From NCBI GenBank assembly GCA_034520625.1, contig JAXHNI010000007.1, positions 389,425-453,424 of the forward strand: 64,000 bases of DNA, given 5' to 3'. This DNA comes from JAANXG01 sp034520625. GTDB taxonomy: Bacteria; Pseudomonadota; Gammaproteobacteria; Arenicellales; JAANXG01. Positions 42,670 to 52,610 of this stretch are shown here, in pieces. The translations under genes were made by a program, and so were the position numbers. The notes below the pieces were generated by a model. The model was not told the origin of the DNA, did not search any database, and saw nothing but the letters and a program-made list of their open reading frames with translations. How positions within the stretch are numbered: position 1 is the first letter of the stretch; each line of letters begins with the position of its first letter.

Positions 42670-43169
42670 ACATCGCCGCATTCAAATCGCAGCCGCCGCC
42701 GTCCCGCCAGGACGGCATCGTGCTCGTCGTCGGTCTCGTCTTCCTGCTGGTGCTCACCATTATCGGCGTCACCTCCCTGCGGACCACGACCCTTGAGCAG
42801 CGCATGGCGGGCAATATGCAGCAGCGCACCGTGGCCTTCCAGGACGCGGAGACACGCATCGCCATGATGATCGGCAACATCAACTCCGGTTCCGTAGTGT
42901 TGTCACCGGGCGACGACTGCAGCGGCGCGAGCCCGCATGACACCCCCGGGGCAATCAACGACGCCATCGCATATCACCTGTCCTGCCGCGAGTTCATCGG
43001 CAGCACCGAGCAGCCTCGCCGCACCGACACCGCGTTCGGCGGCCAGACATCCCTGTTTCATTTCCGTATCCGCAGCGAATCCCAGACCGCGGGCAATGCC
43101 GAGGTCAACATCCAGCAGGGGGGCGTCTACGAAGGCGGCTCCGAGGGACAGGGCGTCCTGAGGGAATAG
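42666..43169 (+). CDS. pilX: Type IV pilus assembly protein PilX
   Basis: 167 aa. QDGIVLVVGLVFLLVLTIIG is a PilX N-terminal helix that lacks the Glu5 of major pilins, and TTTLEQRMAGNMQQRTVAFQ is the conserved PilX segment that follows. It works with PilV, PilW and PilY1 in the minor-pilin complex. ATGA overlap with pilW; 31 bp before pilY1. Confidence 0.9.
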   Translation: MNIAAFKSQPPPSRQDGIVLVVGLVFLLVLTIIGVTSLRTTTLEQRMAGNMQQRTVAFQDAETRIAMMIGNINSGSVVLSPGDDCSGASPHDTPGAINDAIAYHLSCREFIGSTEQPRRTDTAFGGQTSLFHFRIRSESQTAGNAEVNIQQGGVYEGGSEGQGVLRE

Positions 43170-43200
43170 CCCGAACCTGTCACTAACAAGGTTTACAGCC

Positions 43201-46200
43201 ATGGTCACACAACACAACAACCCCAAGCTCCGGTTCATCCAACATCTGCGCATCATTGCTTTTGCGGCGCTGTATGCCGGTACCTCGATCTGGGTCGGGG
43301 CTCAGGCGGACGACACGCAGATCTACGCCAAGAAGCTGCCTGCTGCGCAGACGCCCAATGTGATGTTCACCATCGACACCAGCGGCAGTATGGACAGCGG
43401 CGTGCAGGGCGGTAACCAGACCCGTATGGAGGCCGTCAAGGATGCGCTCACTGGCCTGGTCAGCAACAGCAGCGACCTCAAGGCGGGCCTGCAGCGGTTT
43501 CACTACGAGCTCGGCGGACCGATTATTTTCCCTGTGGTCAACCTGGAGGAGACTCCGGAATTTCTGAAGGACACCACCAGCGTCTCGTCCATCGACCGCT
43601 CCTCGGACGACGCTGAGGAGGATGTGGCGACCGGCCTGGTCACCCTGGACGACCAGGCACTGGAAATGACCGAGCTCAATACCGGCGGTGATACCAACAT
43701 AAAGATGGAAACGTTCTATCCGTCGGCGACCAACGACGACGACGAAGACGGCGACGGCGGCTACAGCTTGTCCAGTCCGGATCTGGACATCGGCGAGGAA
43801 GATGCGGGTGTGCGGTTCCGGAACGTGACCATCCCCAGGAACGCCGTCATTCTGCATGCAGAAATCGAGTTCATCTCCCGTACTTCCATGGGGTATTACG
43901 GGGATAATACTCACGTCGAGATTTTCGGCCACGACGCCGACAGCTCGCCTCCGTTTGATGAAAACGGCGCGAACGACATCGACAACCTTCTCAACGACGT
44001 GACCGGTGCCAGCGTACGCTGGAGCAACATCATTCCGCTCTCCACTGATCAGCATGTCACTACCCCGAACATCCGCTCCATTGTCAAGGAAATTGTCGAC
44101 CGCGACGGCTGGGCCAGCGGCAATGACATGACCATTCTGCTAGAGGACGAAGGCGGCCACCGCGAGCTGTCCACCGTGGACCGCGGTGCCGCCTACGCGC
44201 CCGAGCTCCGGATCCAGTACGTGACCTCTGCAACCGACATCCCCTACCAGGTCCGGGAACGGCTGCACGACGCCAACGAAGAATCGGGCGGCAACGTGAT
44301 CACGGGCTACAACGGGTTCTATCTGTTCGAGGACGACGAGTACAACGTCGAATTCAGCCAGGCCGGCGCCATTTTCAAGGACGTCGACATCCCGGCCAAC
44401 GCCGACGTGTTGTGGGCGGACATCACCTGGGTAACGCGCAACGAGCGGGATTCACAGGCCCGGGACATGGAAATCTACGGCATCATGGAGGCTGATCCCG
44501 GCGGTTTCTCCGACGGCTACAACATATCCGGCCGGCCCGTCACCGACAACGCGGACAGCCCGGTGATCTGGGACGCCCTATTGACCTCAGGGGACGAGGA
44601 AATCTTCGCCCCGGACGACGGCGAGCTGATGAGGTCGCCCAACCTAGAGCCCCTCATCGAAGAAATACGGTCCGAGGCCGGGTATGTGCCCGGCAACAAC
44701 ATCGGATTCGTTTTCCGGGACGCCGCGGGCGGCGATATCAACGAACGCCAGGTCTGCTCGTTCGACGGCGTGGAGGACGACAACGGATGCCCCGAGGATC
44801 CGTCGGCCAGGCCGACCTTGCGGCTCGTCTACGCATTCGGCTCTACGGACCCGGTACAGCAGCAGATCGGACTGCGGTTCAACAACGTTCAGGTACCGCA
44901 GGGCGCGACCATCGACAGCGCCCATCTGGAATTCACCGTGGACGGCGCCACCACCGAGCCCGGTAATCTGACGATTGAAATCGAGGACAACGTCTCGCCC
45001 GTTACCTACTCCAACAACGCCAACGAAACAATCAGCGGCCGCACTTACAGCGGCAGCGTACCGTGGACGACCGACGTATGGGGCACCATCGGTGAAACCA
45101 AGCAAAGCTCCGACATCTCGTCGCTCATTTCGACAGTAACCAATAAACAGGCATGGTGCGGCGGCGGCTCGCTGGCATTCCGCATCACCGGCACCACGGC
45201 CCGGCAGATCGCCGAGGCCTGGGACAAGGGCGGCAGCGGCGCGCCCACCCTGCGCGTCGAGTACAACACCGACACGCTCGGCAGCGGCGAGGGCTGCACC
45301 ACCCGGCAGACCTCGGTATCGATCACCGACTCCGACAACGACGTCGAAGAGGATCGATGGGACGGCGACATCCGGTTTGGAAGCAACGACCTCGACATCG
45401 ACGACCGGCAGCTCGTCGGCCTGCGTTTCGACAACGTCCAGGTTCCGCTGGGCGCCAATATCACCAGCACGAACCTGTATCTGACCGCCGACGATTGGAA
45501 CGAAGACTGGAATTCCTCCGTGGTTATCCGAGCGCAGCAGCACCCCAACGCGCCGCAGTTCGTCGACACCGACGGCGACGTCAGCGGCCGGGTGAGCTCG
45601 GGCGACCCCTCGGAGACCTGGAACATCACGGATGAATGGGACGAGGACGACATTCACTCGACCCAGGACGACGGCACGGATCTCTCGTCGCTGATCCAGG
45701 GCATCGTCGACGGCTCGGTGGCCGTCAACAACGAGCAGTGGGCCTCCGGCAATGCGCTGGTGCTGGTCCTGGACGGCCAGGATTCCGGCCGCACGGCGGA
45801 ATCGTGCTGCGGCGCCGACGACCCGGCGCGCCTGGATATCAGCTACGAGGTCGTCCTCGGCGACCTGTCCAACACCGGGACCACGACCGGCCGCGAGGTG
45901 ATGCTCGGCATCATCGACGACCTCGTGGCGAGCGGCTTCACCCCGCCGGTGGACGCGCTGTTCGAAGCCGGCGCCTACTTCTCTGGAGATCCGGTGCATT
46001 TCGGCCGCACCCGCGGCGCCGGGCAGAGCTATGAGTCATCCGGCGTGACCAACGACTCCGATCTCGATTCCCAGATAGACGACCACTGGGATTACGAATT
46101 GCTGCGGGAAGGCGAGCTCAGCCGCCTCAGCCACTTCGCGACCTACGACCCGCAGACGGCCAATATCGTGCGGGAAGGCGACTGCACCGCGGAAAATCCC

Positions 46201-49173
46201 AACGACCGCGACTGCCGGACCGAGCACATCGACAACGGCGTATTTCCGAGTTATGTATCGCCTTTCGACAGCGCCGAGGCCTGCGAGCGGGGTTTCCTGG
46301 TGCTGTTGAGCGACGGCATCGCCAACCGCAACAGCTCGCGCGACCTGATCCAGAATCTGACCGGGCGCACATCCTGCCCGCTCGATATTCCGGAAATCGA
46401 CAACAACGGCGACCCCGTGCTGAACAACGGCAGCTTCGTCACCCGGAATCCCACATCCGACGAGATGTGCGGTCTCGAGCTCGCGCAGTATCTCCACGAC
46501 AAGGACTTCATCGACGAGGGGGGCAGCGCAACCGACGTGATGAACAATGTGCGCACCTTTACCATCGGCTTCAACCTGGACATCGAGAACAGCAGCTCGA
46601 ATCAGCGGGCCGTGGAGTTCCTGAAGGCGCTTGCTTTCGTCGGCGCCGGCGGTGACCTGGGCGATCCGGACGGTGTCGACGGCGTCAGCTACGGTGACAA
46701 CTTCTTTACTGCCAACACCGCCAGCGAGCTGCAGAACGTGTTCGAGGCGATCGTCAACGAGATCATCGAGGAAACCACGTCGTTCGTGGCCCCCGGCATC
46801 TCCATCAACGCGGTCAACCGCTTGTATCACCTCAACGACATCTACTACAGCCTGTTCAAGCCGAACGACAAGATCGCCTGGCTGGGCAATCTGAAGAAGT
46901 TCCAGCTCTGCGAGGAAGGCCAGTCCGGCTGCACGAAGGGCGAAGTCCTGGACCAGAACGGCGACCCCGCCGTGCACACCAACGAAAACGACCAGAACAC
47001 CTTCGGTACGCTCAAGAGCGACGCCCAGGGCTTCTGGAGCGCCGCCGACGATTCGGCGCCGGAGATCGAACAGGGCGGCGCCGGGGAGCAAATCCCTTCT
47101 TTTGATAACCGTGTCGTTTACGTGAATACGAGCGGCGCCGCCATTACCCCGCCCACCGGCGACCTCTCGACCAATCCCGAGACACAGGGTACCTCGGTCC
47201 ATCCGATCGACCGGAGCACCGATATCGGCGATTCACCGTCCGACGCTTCGCAGTTCAATGACCTGAAAGCCGCGCTGCACGACCAGGGTAACTGCAACGC
47301 CGGCGATTTCGCCTCCCAAGACAGCTGTCTCGATGAGCTGATCCGGTGGATGACCGGCGAGAGGTTTTCGGGGGACATACCCCGGTACGGCAACGACTCG
47401 GATACGGATCGCTGGGCATTCGGTGACCCCATGCACAGCCGTCCGCTCATCCTGACTTACAACATCGGTCCGGGTGCCGACAATACGATGGGGACGAATG
47501 ACGACGTACCCTTGGGCAAGGTCTTCGTTGGCACCAACGACGGCGGTATCCGCATGATCAGTGACACCGACGGTACCGAGGAATGGATCTACTACCCCTA
47601 CTCGATGCTGGGCCAACGTACCCCGTCCACGGTCACGCAGTTGGAGTTGAAAAACAACGCCACCGGCAGCCATGTCTACGGGGTCGACGGCACGCCTACG
47701 GCCCGGATCAACGACGAGGACGACGACTTCATCATTGAGCCGGGTGACGGCGATTTCGTCCACCTGTATATCGGCACGCGCCGCGGCGGCAAGGAGCTGA
47801 TCGCCCTGAACGTGACACCCAACGATACCGGTGAAGTGGTGCCCGAGGTACTGTGGCGCATCAGGGGGGGCGGTACCGATTTTGGCCGGCTGTCCCAGAC
47901 CTGGAGCACACCGCGACCCGTGCGCATCCAGACCAGCGGCGGCACGAAGAGCGTGCTGGTCTTCGCCGGCGGATACAACGCCGGCAAGCAGGACGGCGTA
48001 GACAACGACAGCACCACGCCGGACGGCGGTGACAACTACAACAGCTCCACGAGCGGCGACTCCGAGGGCAACGCCATATACATCGTCGACGCCGACACCG
48101 GCGAGCGCCTGTGGTGGGCCAGCAGCGACACCAGCGCCGATACGGTGATTTCCGAAATGAACACCTCGATCGCGGCGCCGGTGACCCTCGTCGACACCAA
48201 CCAGGACAGTCACGCCGATCGCATCTACGCCGTCGACCTGCGCGGCCAGGTATTCCGCATCGACATCGCGAGTGACCTCGCGACCAGCACCGCCGGTGTA
48301 CTGGCGAACCTGGGCCCGGATGAAGGCGCGATACCGGTCGGCGAGCAGGCCCCGAACGAGGATCGAAGGAAGTTCCTCTACGCGCCTGAAGTAGCCCGGG
48401 TCAACGATACGCTCGTCGTGGAGCAGCCCTACGACATGATCGGCATCGTCAGCGGCAACCGTGCCAATCCGCAGGCGCGGACGGTGATGGATCGGGCCTA
48501 CGCGATACGGGACTTCCTGACCGAGAACCCGGCGGGCGGGCTGACGAGCTCGAACTTCCCGAAGTGTAATCCGAATGCGACCGACTGTCCGACCACTGCG
48601 ATCACGCACAGCCATCTGTCGGACGTGACCGAAAAGGGCAGCTTCATTGTCCGGGAAGAGCAGCCGAACGGCACCCTAACACTCGCCGACCCGGACGGCA
48701 ACGATCCACCGGAGTCGGCTCTGAATGACCTTCAGCAGAGCCACGGTTGGTATTTCGACCTCGAAGGCGAGTACTTCGACGCCGTGACCGAGCCGGCCGA
48801 TCCCACGACGGGCGAGAAGGGATTCTCCACGGCGACGGTTCTGGACGGCAAGATGTTCTTCACGACCTACCTGCCGCCCGACGACAACGTGCCGCCCGAT
48901 GACGTGTGCGCGGTGTCCGGCACACTGGGAACCTCGCGGTTCTACGCGGTCGACTTCTTCACGGGCGCGCCGGCCTTCGACCGCAACTCGGACACCAGTT
49001 TGGACAAGGCCGAGCGCTTCAAGAACATTGGCCCCGGACCTTCGTCCGACGTAACGGTCGTCAACCAGCCCGGCAGCACCATTCTGCAGGTTCCAACCAG
49101 GCAGGGATCGACGGCCGAGGACCCCGGCTTCGCACCGGAGTTCAACAAGACCTTCTGGCTGGAGGAGCGATAG
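43201..49173 (+). CDS. pilY1: PilY1-type pilus tip adhesin with extra beta-sandwich modules
   Basis: 1990 aa, longer than the usual 1000-1200. After a signal sequence (to about residue 37) a von Willebrand A domain begins with the MIDAS motif DTSGSMDS (near residue 58). Four modules starting with RxxNVxxPxxAxI-like strands follow near residues 201, 388, 554 and 736 (for example GLRFNNVQVPQGATIDSAHL and GLRFDNVQVPLGANITSTNL), resembling DNRLRE-type repeats. The C-terminal PilY1 propeller (GKVFVGTNDGGIRMISDTDG) contains the calcium loop DTNQDSHADRIYAVDLRGQV. It is predicted to sit at the pilus tip, binding surfaces and calcium. Confidence 0.92.
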   Translation: MVTQHNNPKLRFIQHLRIIAFAALYAGTSIWVGAQADDTQIYAKKLPAAQTPNVMFTIDTSGSMDSGVQGGNQTRMEAVKDALTGLVSNSSDLKAGLQRFHYELGGPIIFPVVNLEETPEFLKDTTSVSSIDRSSDDAEEDVATGLVTLDDQALEMTELNTGGDTNIKMETFYPSATNDDDEDGDGGYSLSSPDLDIGEEDAGVRFRNVTIPRNAVILHAEIEFISRTSMGYYGDNTHVEIFGHDADSSPPFDENGANDIDNLLNDVTGASVRWSNIIPLSTDQHVTTPNIRSIVKEIVDRDGWASGNDMTILLEDEGGHRELSTVDRGAAYAPELRIQYVTSATDIPYQVRERLHDANEESGGNVITGYNGFYLFEDDEYNVEFSQAGAIFKDVDIPANADVLWADITWVTRNERDSQARDMEIYGIMEADPGGFSDGYNISGRPVTDNADSPVIWDALLTSGDEEIFAPDDGELMRSPNLEPLIEEIRSEAGYVPGNNIGFVFRDAAGGDINERQVCSFDGVEDDNGCPEDPSARPTLRLVYAFGSTDPVQQQIGLRFNNVQVPQGATIDSAHLEFTVDGATTEPGNLTIEIEDNVSPVTYSNNANETISGRTYSGSVPWTTDVWGTIGETKQSSDISSLISTVTNKQAWCGGGSLAFRITGTTARQIAEAWDKGGSGAPTLRVEYNTDTLGSGEGCTTRQTSVSITDSDNDVEEDRWDGDIRFGSNDLDIDDRQLVGLRFDNVQVPLGANITSTNLYLTADDWNEDWNSSVVIRAQQHPNAPQFVDTDGDVSGRVSSGDPSETWNITDEWDEDDIHSTQDDGTDLSSLIQGIVDGSVAVNNEQWASGNALVLVLDGQDSGRTAESCCGADDPARLDISYEVVLGDLSNTGTTTGREVMLGIIDDLVASGFTPPVDALFEAGAYFSGDPVHFGRTRGAGQSYESSGVTNDSDLDSQIDDHWDYELLREGELSRLSHFATYDPQTANIVREGDCTAENPNDRDCRTEHIDNGVFPSYVSPFDSAEACERGFLVLLSDGIANRNSSRDLIQNLTGRTSCPLDIPEIDNNGDPVLNNGSFVTRNPTSDEMCGLELAQYLHDKDFIDEGGSATDVMNNVRTFTIGFNLDIENSSSNQRAVEFLKALAFVGAGGDLGDPDGVDGVSYGDNFFTANTASELQNVFEAIVNEIIEETTSFVAPGISINAVNRLYHLNDIYYSLFKPNDKIAWLGNLKKFQLCEEGQSGCTKGEVLDQNGDPAVHTNENDQNTFGTLKSDAQGFWSAADDSAPEIEQGGAGEQIPSFDNRVVYVNTSGAAITPPTGDLSTNPETQGTSVHPIDRSTDIGDSPSDASQFNDLKAALHDQGNCNAGDFASQDSCLDELIRWMTGERFSGDIPRYGNDSDTDRWAFGDPMHSRPLILTYNIGPGADNTMGTNDDVPLGKVFVGTNDGGIRMISDTDGTEEWIYYPYSMLGQRTPSTVTQLELKNNATGSHVYGVDGTPTARINDEDDDFIIEPGDGDFVHLYIGTRRGGKELIALNVTPNDTGEVVPEVLWRIRGGGTDFGRLSQTWSTPRPVRIQTSGGTKSVLVFAGGYNAGKQDGVDNDSTTPDGGDNYNSSTSGDSEGNAIYIVDADTGERLWWASSDTSADTVISEMNTSIAAPVTLVDTNQDSHADRIYAVDLRGQVFRIDIASDLATSTAGVLANLGPDEGAIPVGEQAPNEDRRKFLYAPEVARVNDTLVVEQPYDMIGIVSGNRANPQARTVMDRAYAIRDFLTENPAGGLTSSNFPKCNPNATDCPTTAITHSHLSDVTEKGSFIVREEQPNGTLTLADPDGNDPPESALNDLQQSHGWYFDLEGEYFDAVTEPADPTTGEKGFSTATVLDGKMFFTTYLPPDDNVPPDDVCAVSGTLGTSRFYAVDFFTGAPAFDRNSDTSLDKAERFKNIGPGPSSDVTVVNQPGSTILQVPTRQGSTAEDPGFAPEFNKTFWLEER

Positions 49174-49605
49174 ATGAGGAACGTGCCAATCGGTTCGCAG
49201 CGTGGCTTTACGCTGATCGAGCTGCTGATCGTGGTCGCCGTGATCGCCATTCTGACGGCGATCGCGGTGCCCGCGTACCGGGACTTCGTGGTCCGCGCCA
49301 ACCGGTCCGACGCGATCATCGCCCTGACCGAGCTTGCCAACCTGCAGGAGAAGCACTACTCCAACGAAATGTCCTACACGGCCAGCTTCAGCAACCTGAG
49401 CTACCCCTCGGTGTCCCCGGAAGGCTTCTACGACCTGAGCGTTGCGACCAACGCCACCGTCGGCTACACCTTGACGGCCGTGCCCCGGGGCCAGCAGGAC
49501 CAGGATGACCAGACCTGCCAGCAGTTCACCCTGAACAGCTTCGGCCAGCGGTCCGCCCAGGACACCGGCGGCAACGACACCTCCCAGCAATGCTGGAACC
49601 GGTGA
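49174..49605 (+). CDS. pilE: Type IV pilin PilE-like (copy 1)
   Basis: 143 aa. RGFTLIELLIVVAVIAILTA is a perfect prepilin helix (Gly/Phe cleavage, Glu5). NLQEKHYSNEMSYTASFSNL and a C-terminal Cys pair (CQQFTLNS ... QCW) fit PilE-type minor pilins. It follows pilY1 without gap and ends the operon. A second, closely similar copy lies 1.9 kb downstream. Confidence 0.92.
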   Translation: MRNVPIGSQRGFTLIELLIVVAVIAILTAIAVPAYRDFVVRANRSDAIIALTELANLQEKHYSNEMSYTASFSNLSYPSVSPEGFYDLSVATNATVGYTLTAVPRGQQDQDDQTCQQFTLNSFGQRSAQDTGGNDTSQQCWNR

Positions 49606-49679
49606 CATCCGATCGCGATTGAACCAGCAGGGAAGGTCTCGCCCCCAAACCCTTTCCGCGCCCGACCCGCCTGTAGGAG

Positions 49680-49730
49680 CGGCTGTCAGCCATGAATATC
49701 CCGACGGGGTGTTTTCGCGGCTGACAGCCG
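49680..49730. repeat. REP-like hairpin after pilE
   Basis: CGGCTGTCAGCC and GGCTGACAGCCG form a perfect 12-bp stem around 27 nt, preceded by the REP-like CTGTAGGAG. Lies in the 220-bp gap between convergent pilE and the DUF4124 gene; may terminate transcription. Confidence 0.55.
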
Positions 49731-49825
49731 TTCGGTGAAAAGCTTTTGACGGTTGTGCATGGATTCTACGCGCACCGCCGCCAATGGCGGCAAGGCGAGG
49801 CGAATACCCGCGGCAGGCGGACCTT

Positions 49826-50503
49826 TCACTTCCTGCTCTCGTCCCCCGCCTGCGGCTCGGGAGAATCATAGAAAGTATCCTCGTTGGGCAGGAATCCTTC
49901 ATCCTCGTCGAACAGCTCGTTGTGCTCGCCCCGCAGCGCCGCATCACGTGCGGCCTGCCCGATCTCCTCGGGCGTCATAGCCTCGAGGTCCTCGCGGGTG
50001 AGCTGGTTTCCGGAGCCCGGGGGTTGGGCTTCGGGCTGCGCCTGCACCGGAGCGCCTGCCGGGCTCGTGGGAAAGCCGGCTTCGTCGAGCTCCTTGATAA
50101 TCAGATCCCGGTTGTAGCCCGTCAGCACCTGGTCCCCGATCGCCAGCACCGGCACCGAGACCACGCCGGCGAGCTCCTTGAGCTCCGCCTGCACCTCGAC
50201 ATCCCCCTCGACGTTCTTCTCAGTAAAGGGCAGGCCGCGCTCGTTCAGCAGCTTGCGCACCAGATCGCAGGTAGCGCATTGCTCTATGGAATACAAGGTG
50301 AGCGCGACGTCCGGAACCCCCCCTGCCTGGTCCGTATCGGCGGACCCCGAGAACGTCTGCCCCTGGCCAGACTCCTCCGGGGGCGGCCGATCCTGGTAGG
50401 TGACATTACCGTCTTCGTCCACCCATTTGTACATCTTGTCCTCGCCGGCGGCGGGGCCCGCCGCCAGCAGTGCCGTTATGGCTGCGCACAGTAAAAATCG
50501 CAT
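49826..50503 (-). CDS. DUF4124-glutaredoxin fusion protein
   Basis: 225 aa. A signal peptide (MRFLLCAAITALLAAGPAAG), then a DUF4124 segment (KMYKWVDEDGNVTYQDRPPP), then a glutaredoxin fold (VALTLYSIEQCATCDLVRKL with a CxxC redox motif, GVVSVPVLAIGDQVLTGYN), and an acidic tail (ELFDEDEGFLPNEDTF). It probably handles disulfides in the periplasm; pilins and PilY1 here have many Cys. Placed between the two pilE/pilY1 copies, on the opposite strand. Confidence 0.83.
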   Translation of the reverse strand: MRFLLCAAITALLAAGPAAGEDKMYKWVDEDGNVTYQDRPPPEESGQGQTFSGSADTDQAGGVPDVALTLYSIEQCATCDLVRKLLNERGLPFTEKNVEGDVEVQAELKELAGVVSVPVLAIGDQVLTGYNRDLIIKELDEAGFPTSPAGAPVQAQPEAQPPGSGNQLTREDLEAMTPEEIGQAARDAALRGEHNELFDEDEGFLPNEDTFYDSPEPQAGDESRK

Positions 50504-50700
50504 CTGATCTCGCACGGAATCGTTGAAGTTTCTTTGCTCCCAAAACCCAGTATAACTGACTGGCGGTGCCGTTCGTCCAGCGGATGGGCGGCTACACACC
50601 GCGACTACCGCTGCCGTTCGCACCTGTTCGTGATGGCCGGCGTGCGGCTTTACCCGGCCCGGGGTTGAGTCGCGCCCTGGGTGGTCGCTCCCAACCGAGG

Positions 50701-51537
50701 ATGAGCGCATCGGCTGCGCCACATGGGGCCGGATATGTGTCAGCCGACGCGCCGGAAGTGGCGCCGGTGGTCGACGAGCAGACCGAAGGCGGCACCTACA
50801 ACCTGATCGGCATCGTCAACGGGAACCGCTCCCGTCCCCAGGGCAAGACGGTCCTGGACCGCGCCTACGGCTTGCGGGACTACCACGTCGAGGGGCAATT
50901 GACCGACTCGAACCACCCGGCGTGCAACCCGCTGGTCTGTACCGGGCAGAAGACCGGCGCCTCCGGTGCGAGCCCGATCAATCATGACGGCGGCGGTGAG
51001 CTGGTGAACGTCACCAATGAAACCAGCTTCGTCATTCGCAACGAGGACGGCAGCCTGGAAGCCACCGAGGATGCTCTCACGGCACTGAAGCGCAGCTACG
51101 GCTGGTATTTCGATCTCGAAGGGGCCGACGTGTTCGACCCGGACATGTCCGGGTTGACCGGCGAGAAGGGCTTCTCCGCCGCCACGGTACTGGACGGCAA
51201 GATGTTCTTCACGACTTTCCTGCCGCCGGAGACCGATGACGAGGGGAATATCCTCGAGGACGCATGCTCTATTCCGGCAACCCTGGGCACATCGAGGCTG
51301 TATGCCATCGACTTCTTCACCGGAGCGCCGGCTTTCAGCGACTTCAGCGGCGACCCGGATGCCTACGAGAAAACCGACCGGTTCAGAAATCTGGGGGCGG
51401 GCCCGTCCGCGGACCTGGTGCCCGCGTACCTGCCCGGTGGAACCATCATTCCGGTCCCGACTGGTGCCGGGGCGGTGGTGCAGGATCCTAGGATTTCGGA
51501 AACCGCCGAGAAGACATTCTGGACAGAGAACCAGTAG
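50701..51537 (+). CDS. Truncated PilY1 C-terminal duplicate
   Basis: About 279 aa that align to the last ~270 residues of the full PilY1: IGIVNGNRSRPQGKTVLDRA against IGIVSGNRANPQARTVMDRA, KGFSAATVLDGKMFFTTFLP, TLGTSRLYAIDFFTGAPAFS. The VWA, repeat and calcium-loop parts are missing, as is a signal peptide. A longer frame from 50566 adds unrelated sequence. Likely a remnant of a tandem duplication, or a donor segment for recombination with pilY1. Six bp before the second pilE. Confidence 0.75.
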   Translation: MSASAAPHGAGYVSADAPEVAPVVDEQTEGGTYNLIGIVNGNRSRPQGKTVLDRAYGLRDYHVEGQLTDSNHPACNPLVCTGQKTGASGASPINHDGGGELVNVTNETSFVIRNEDGSLEATEDALTALKRSYGWYFDLEGADVFDPDMSGLTGEKGFSAATVLDGKMFFTTFLPPETDDEGNILEDACSIPATLGTSRLYAIDFFTGAPAFSDFSGDPDAYEKTDRFRNLGAGPSADLVPAYLPGGTIIPVPTGAGAVVQDPRISETAEKTFWTENQ

Positions 51538-51543
51538 ACGCTC

Positions 51544-51981
51544 ATGACACGACAAAAAAAGGGAAAACCCGATCAGGGCGGATTCACCCTGATCGAGCTG
51601 ATAATCGTGGTCGCGGTGGTCGCCGTCCTGGCGTCTATCGCGGTCCCGATGTACAGGGATTTCGTCGTCCGGTCGAACCGGTCGGACGCGATCATTTCGT
51701 TGACCGAGCTGGCCAACCTCCAGGAGAAGCACTACTCCAACGAAATGGCCTACACGACGTCGTTTTCCGCCCTGAGCTACTCCACCACGTCTCCGGAGGG
51801 TTTTTACGAGCTGAACATAGCAACCAGCGCAACGGTGGACTACACCTTGATTGCCGAGCCGCTTGGCCAGCAGTTCCAGGACGACGAAACCTGCCGACAG
51901 TTCACCCTGAACAGCTTTGGCCAACGGTCCGCGCAGGACAGCGGCGGCAACGATACCTCCCAGCAATGCTGGAACCGGTAG
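51544..51981 (+). CDS. Type IV pilin PilE-like (copy 2)
   Basis: 145 aa. GGFTLIELIIVVAVVAVLAS helix with intact cleavage site; NLQEKHYSNEMAYTTSFSAL and TFLN-like C-terminal FTLNSFGQRSAQDSGGNDTS closely match copy 1. Intact and could be expressed and assembled. Its last third is more conserved than the middle, as if under purifying selection or gene conversion. Confidence 0.9.
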   Translation: MTRQKKGKPDQGGFTLIELIIVVAVVAVLASIAVPMYRDFVVRSNRSDAIISLTELANLQEKHYSNEMAYTTSFSALSYSTTSPEGFYELNIATSATVDYTLIAEPLGQQFQDDETCRQFTLNSFGQRSAQDSGGNDTSQQCWNR

Positions 51982-52065
51982 CGCCCGAACACTCGTGACT
52001 CGCTAGGAGCGCCAGCCCCAGGGACGGGACTTTCCGGTTGATCAGCGGCGCCCCCGGAATCCGGA

Positions 52066-52548
52066 CTAGGCGTCCGGCTTGCCCTTCAGCAGCCGCGCGC
52101 CGAAAACATCAAGTATCAGCAGCACCGCGCCGACGGAGATCGCCGCGTCGGCGATGTTGAAGTTGGGCCAGTGGTAGTCTTTGTAGAACCAGTGGATGAA
52201 GTCCACCACATACCCATGGCGCAGGCGGTCCACCGCGTTGCCCAGGGCCCCGCCCAGGATCAGCGCGTAGGCGACGGCGATCTGCAGCTCCGCGCGGGTC
52301 AGCCTGCGCAGCTGGTGGACAATGAACAGTGAAATCGCCGCAGCCACCACCACGAAGAAGGTGTTCTGCCAGCCCCCCGCGTCGTCCAGCATTCCGAAGG
52401 CCGCCCCCCGGTTGTAGACGAGCTGCAGGTCGAAGCCGGGCATGATCTCCACCGGCGGCCTGCCCAGCAGATGTTCCACCGCCAGCCATTTGGTGGCGTA
52501 GTCCAGCAGGAAGACCACGACCGAAATCCACAGAGTTTTGAGCATCAC
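52066..52548 (-). CDS. lspA: Lipoprotein signal peptidase
   Basis: 160 aa, four TM helices. The two catalytic aspartates lie in GNAVDRLRHGYVVDFIHWFY and FNIADAAISVGAVLL. It cleaves the signal peptide of diacylglyceryl-modified prolipoproteins in the inner membrane. Two Met codons open the frame. Third gene in the ribF-ileS-lspA order, separated from ileS by a ~290-bp repeat-containing gap. Confidence 0.95.
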   Translation of the reverse strand: MMLKTLWISVVVFLLDYATKWLAVEHLLGRPPVEIMPGFDLQLVYNRGAAFGMLDDAGGWQNTFFVVVAAAISLFIVHQLRRLTRAELQIAVAYALILGGALGNAVDRLRHGYVVDFIHWFYKDYHWPNFNIADAAISVGAVLLILDVFGARLLKGKPDA

Positions 52549-52610
52549 GGATTCAGGACAAGCAGCGGTTGGTGGTTCGTATCATCGAAAACCCTGACTT
52601 CAGATGATTA

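Noticed and set aside
44644..45999. Long minus-strand frames inside pilY1 (also 47233-48615, 48676-49947, 50740-51966)
   Set aside because: They are antisense shadows of GC-rich coding DNA, with no start signals or family motifs.
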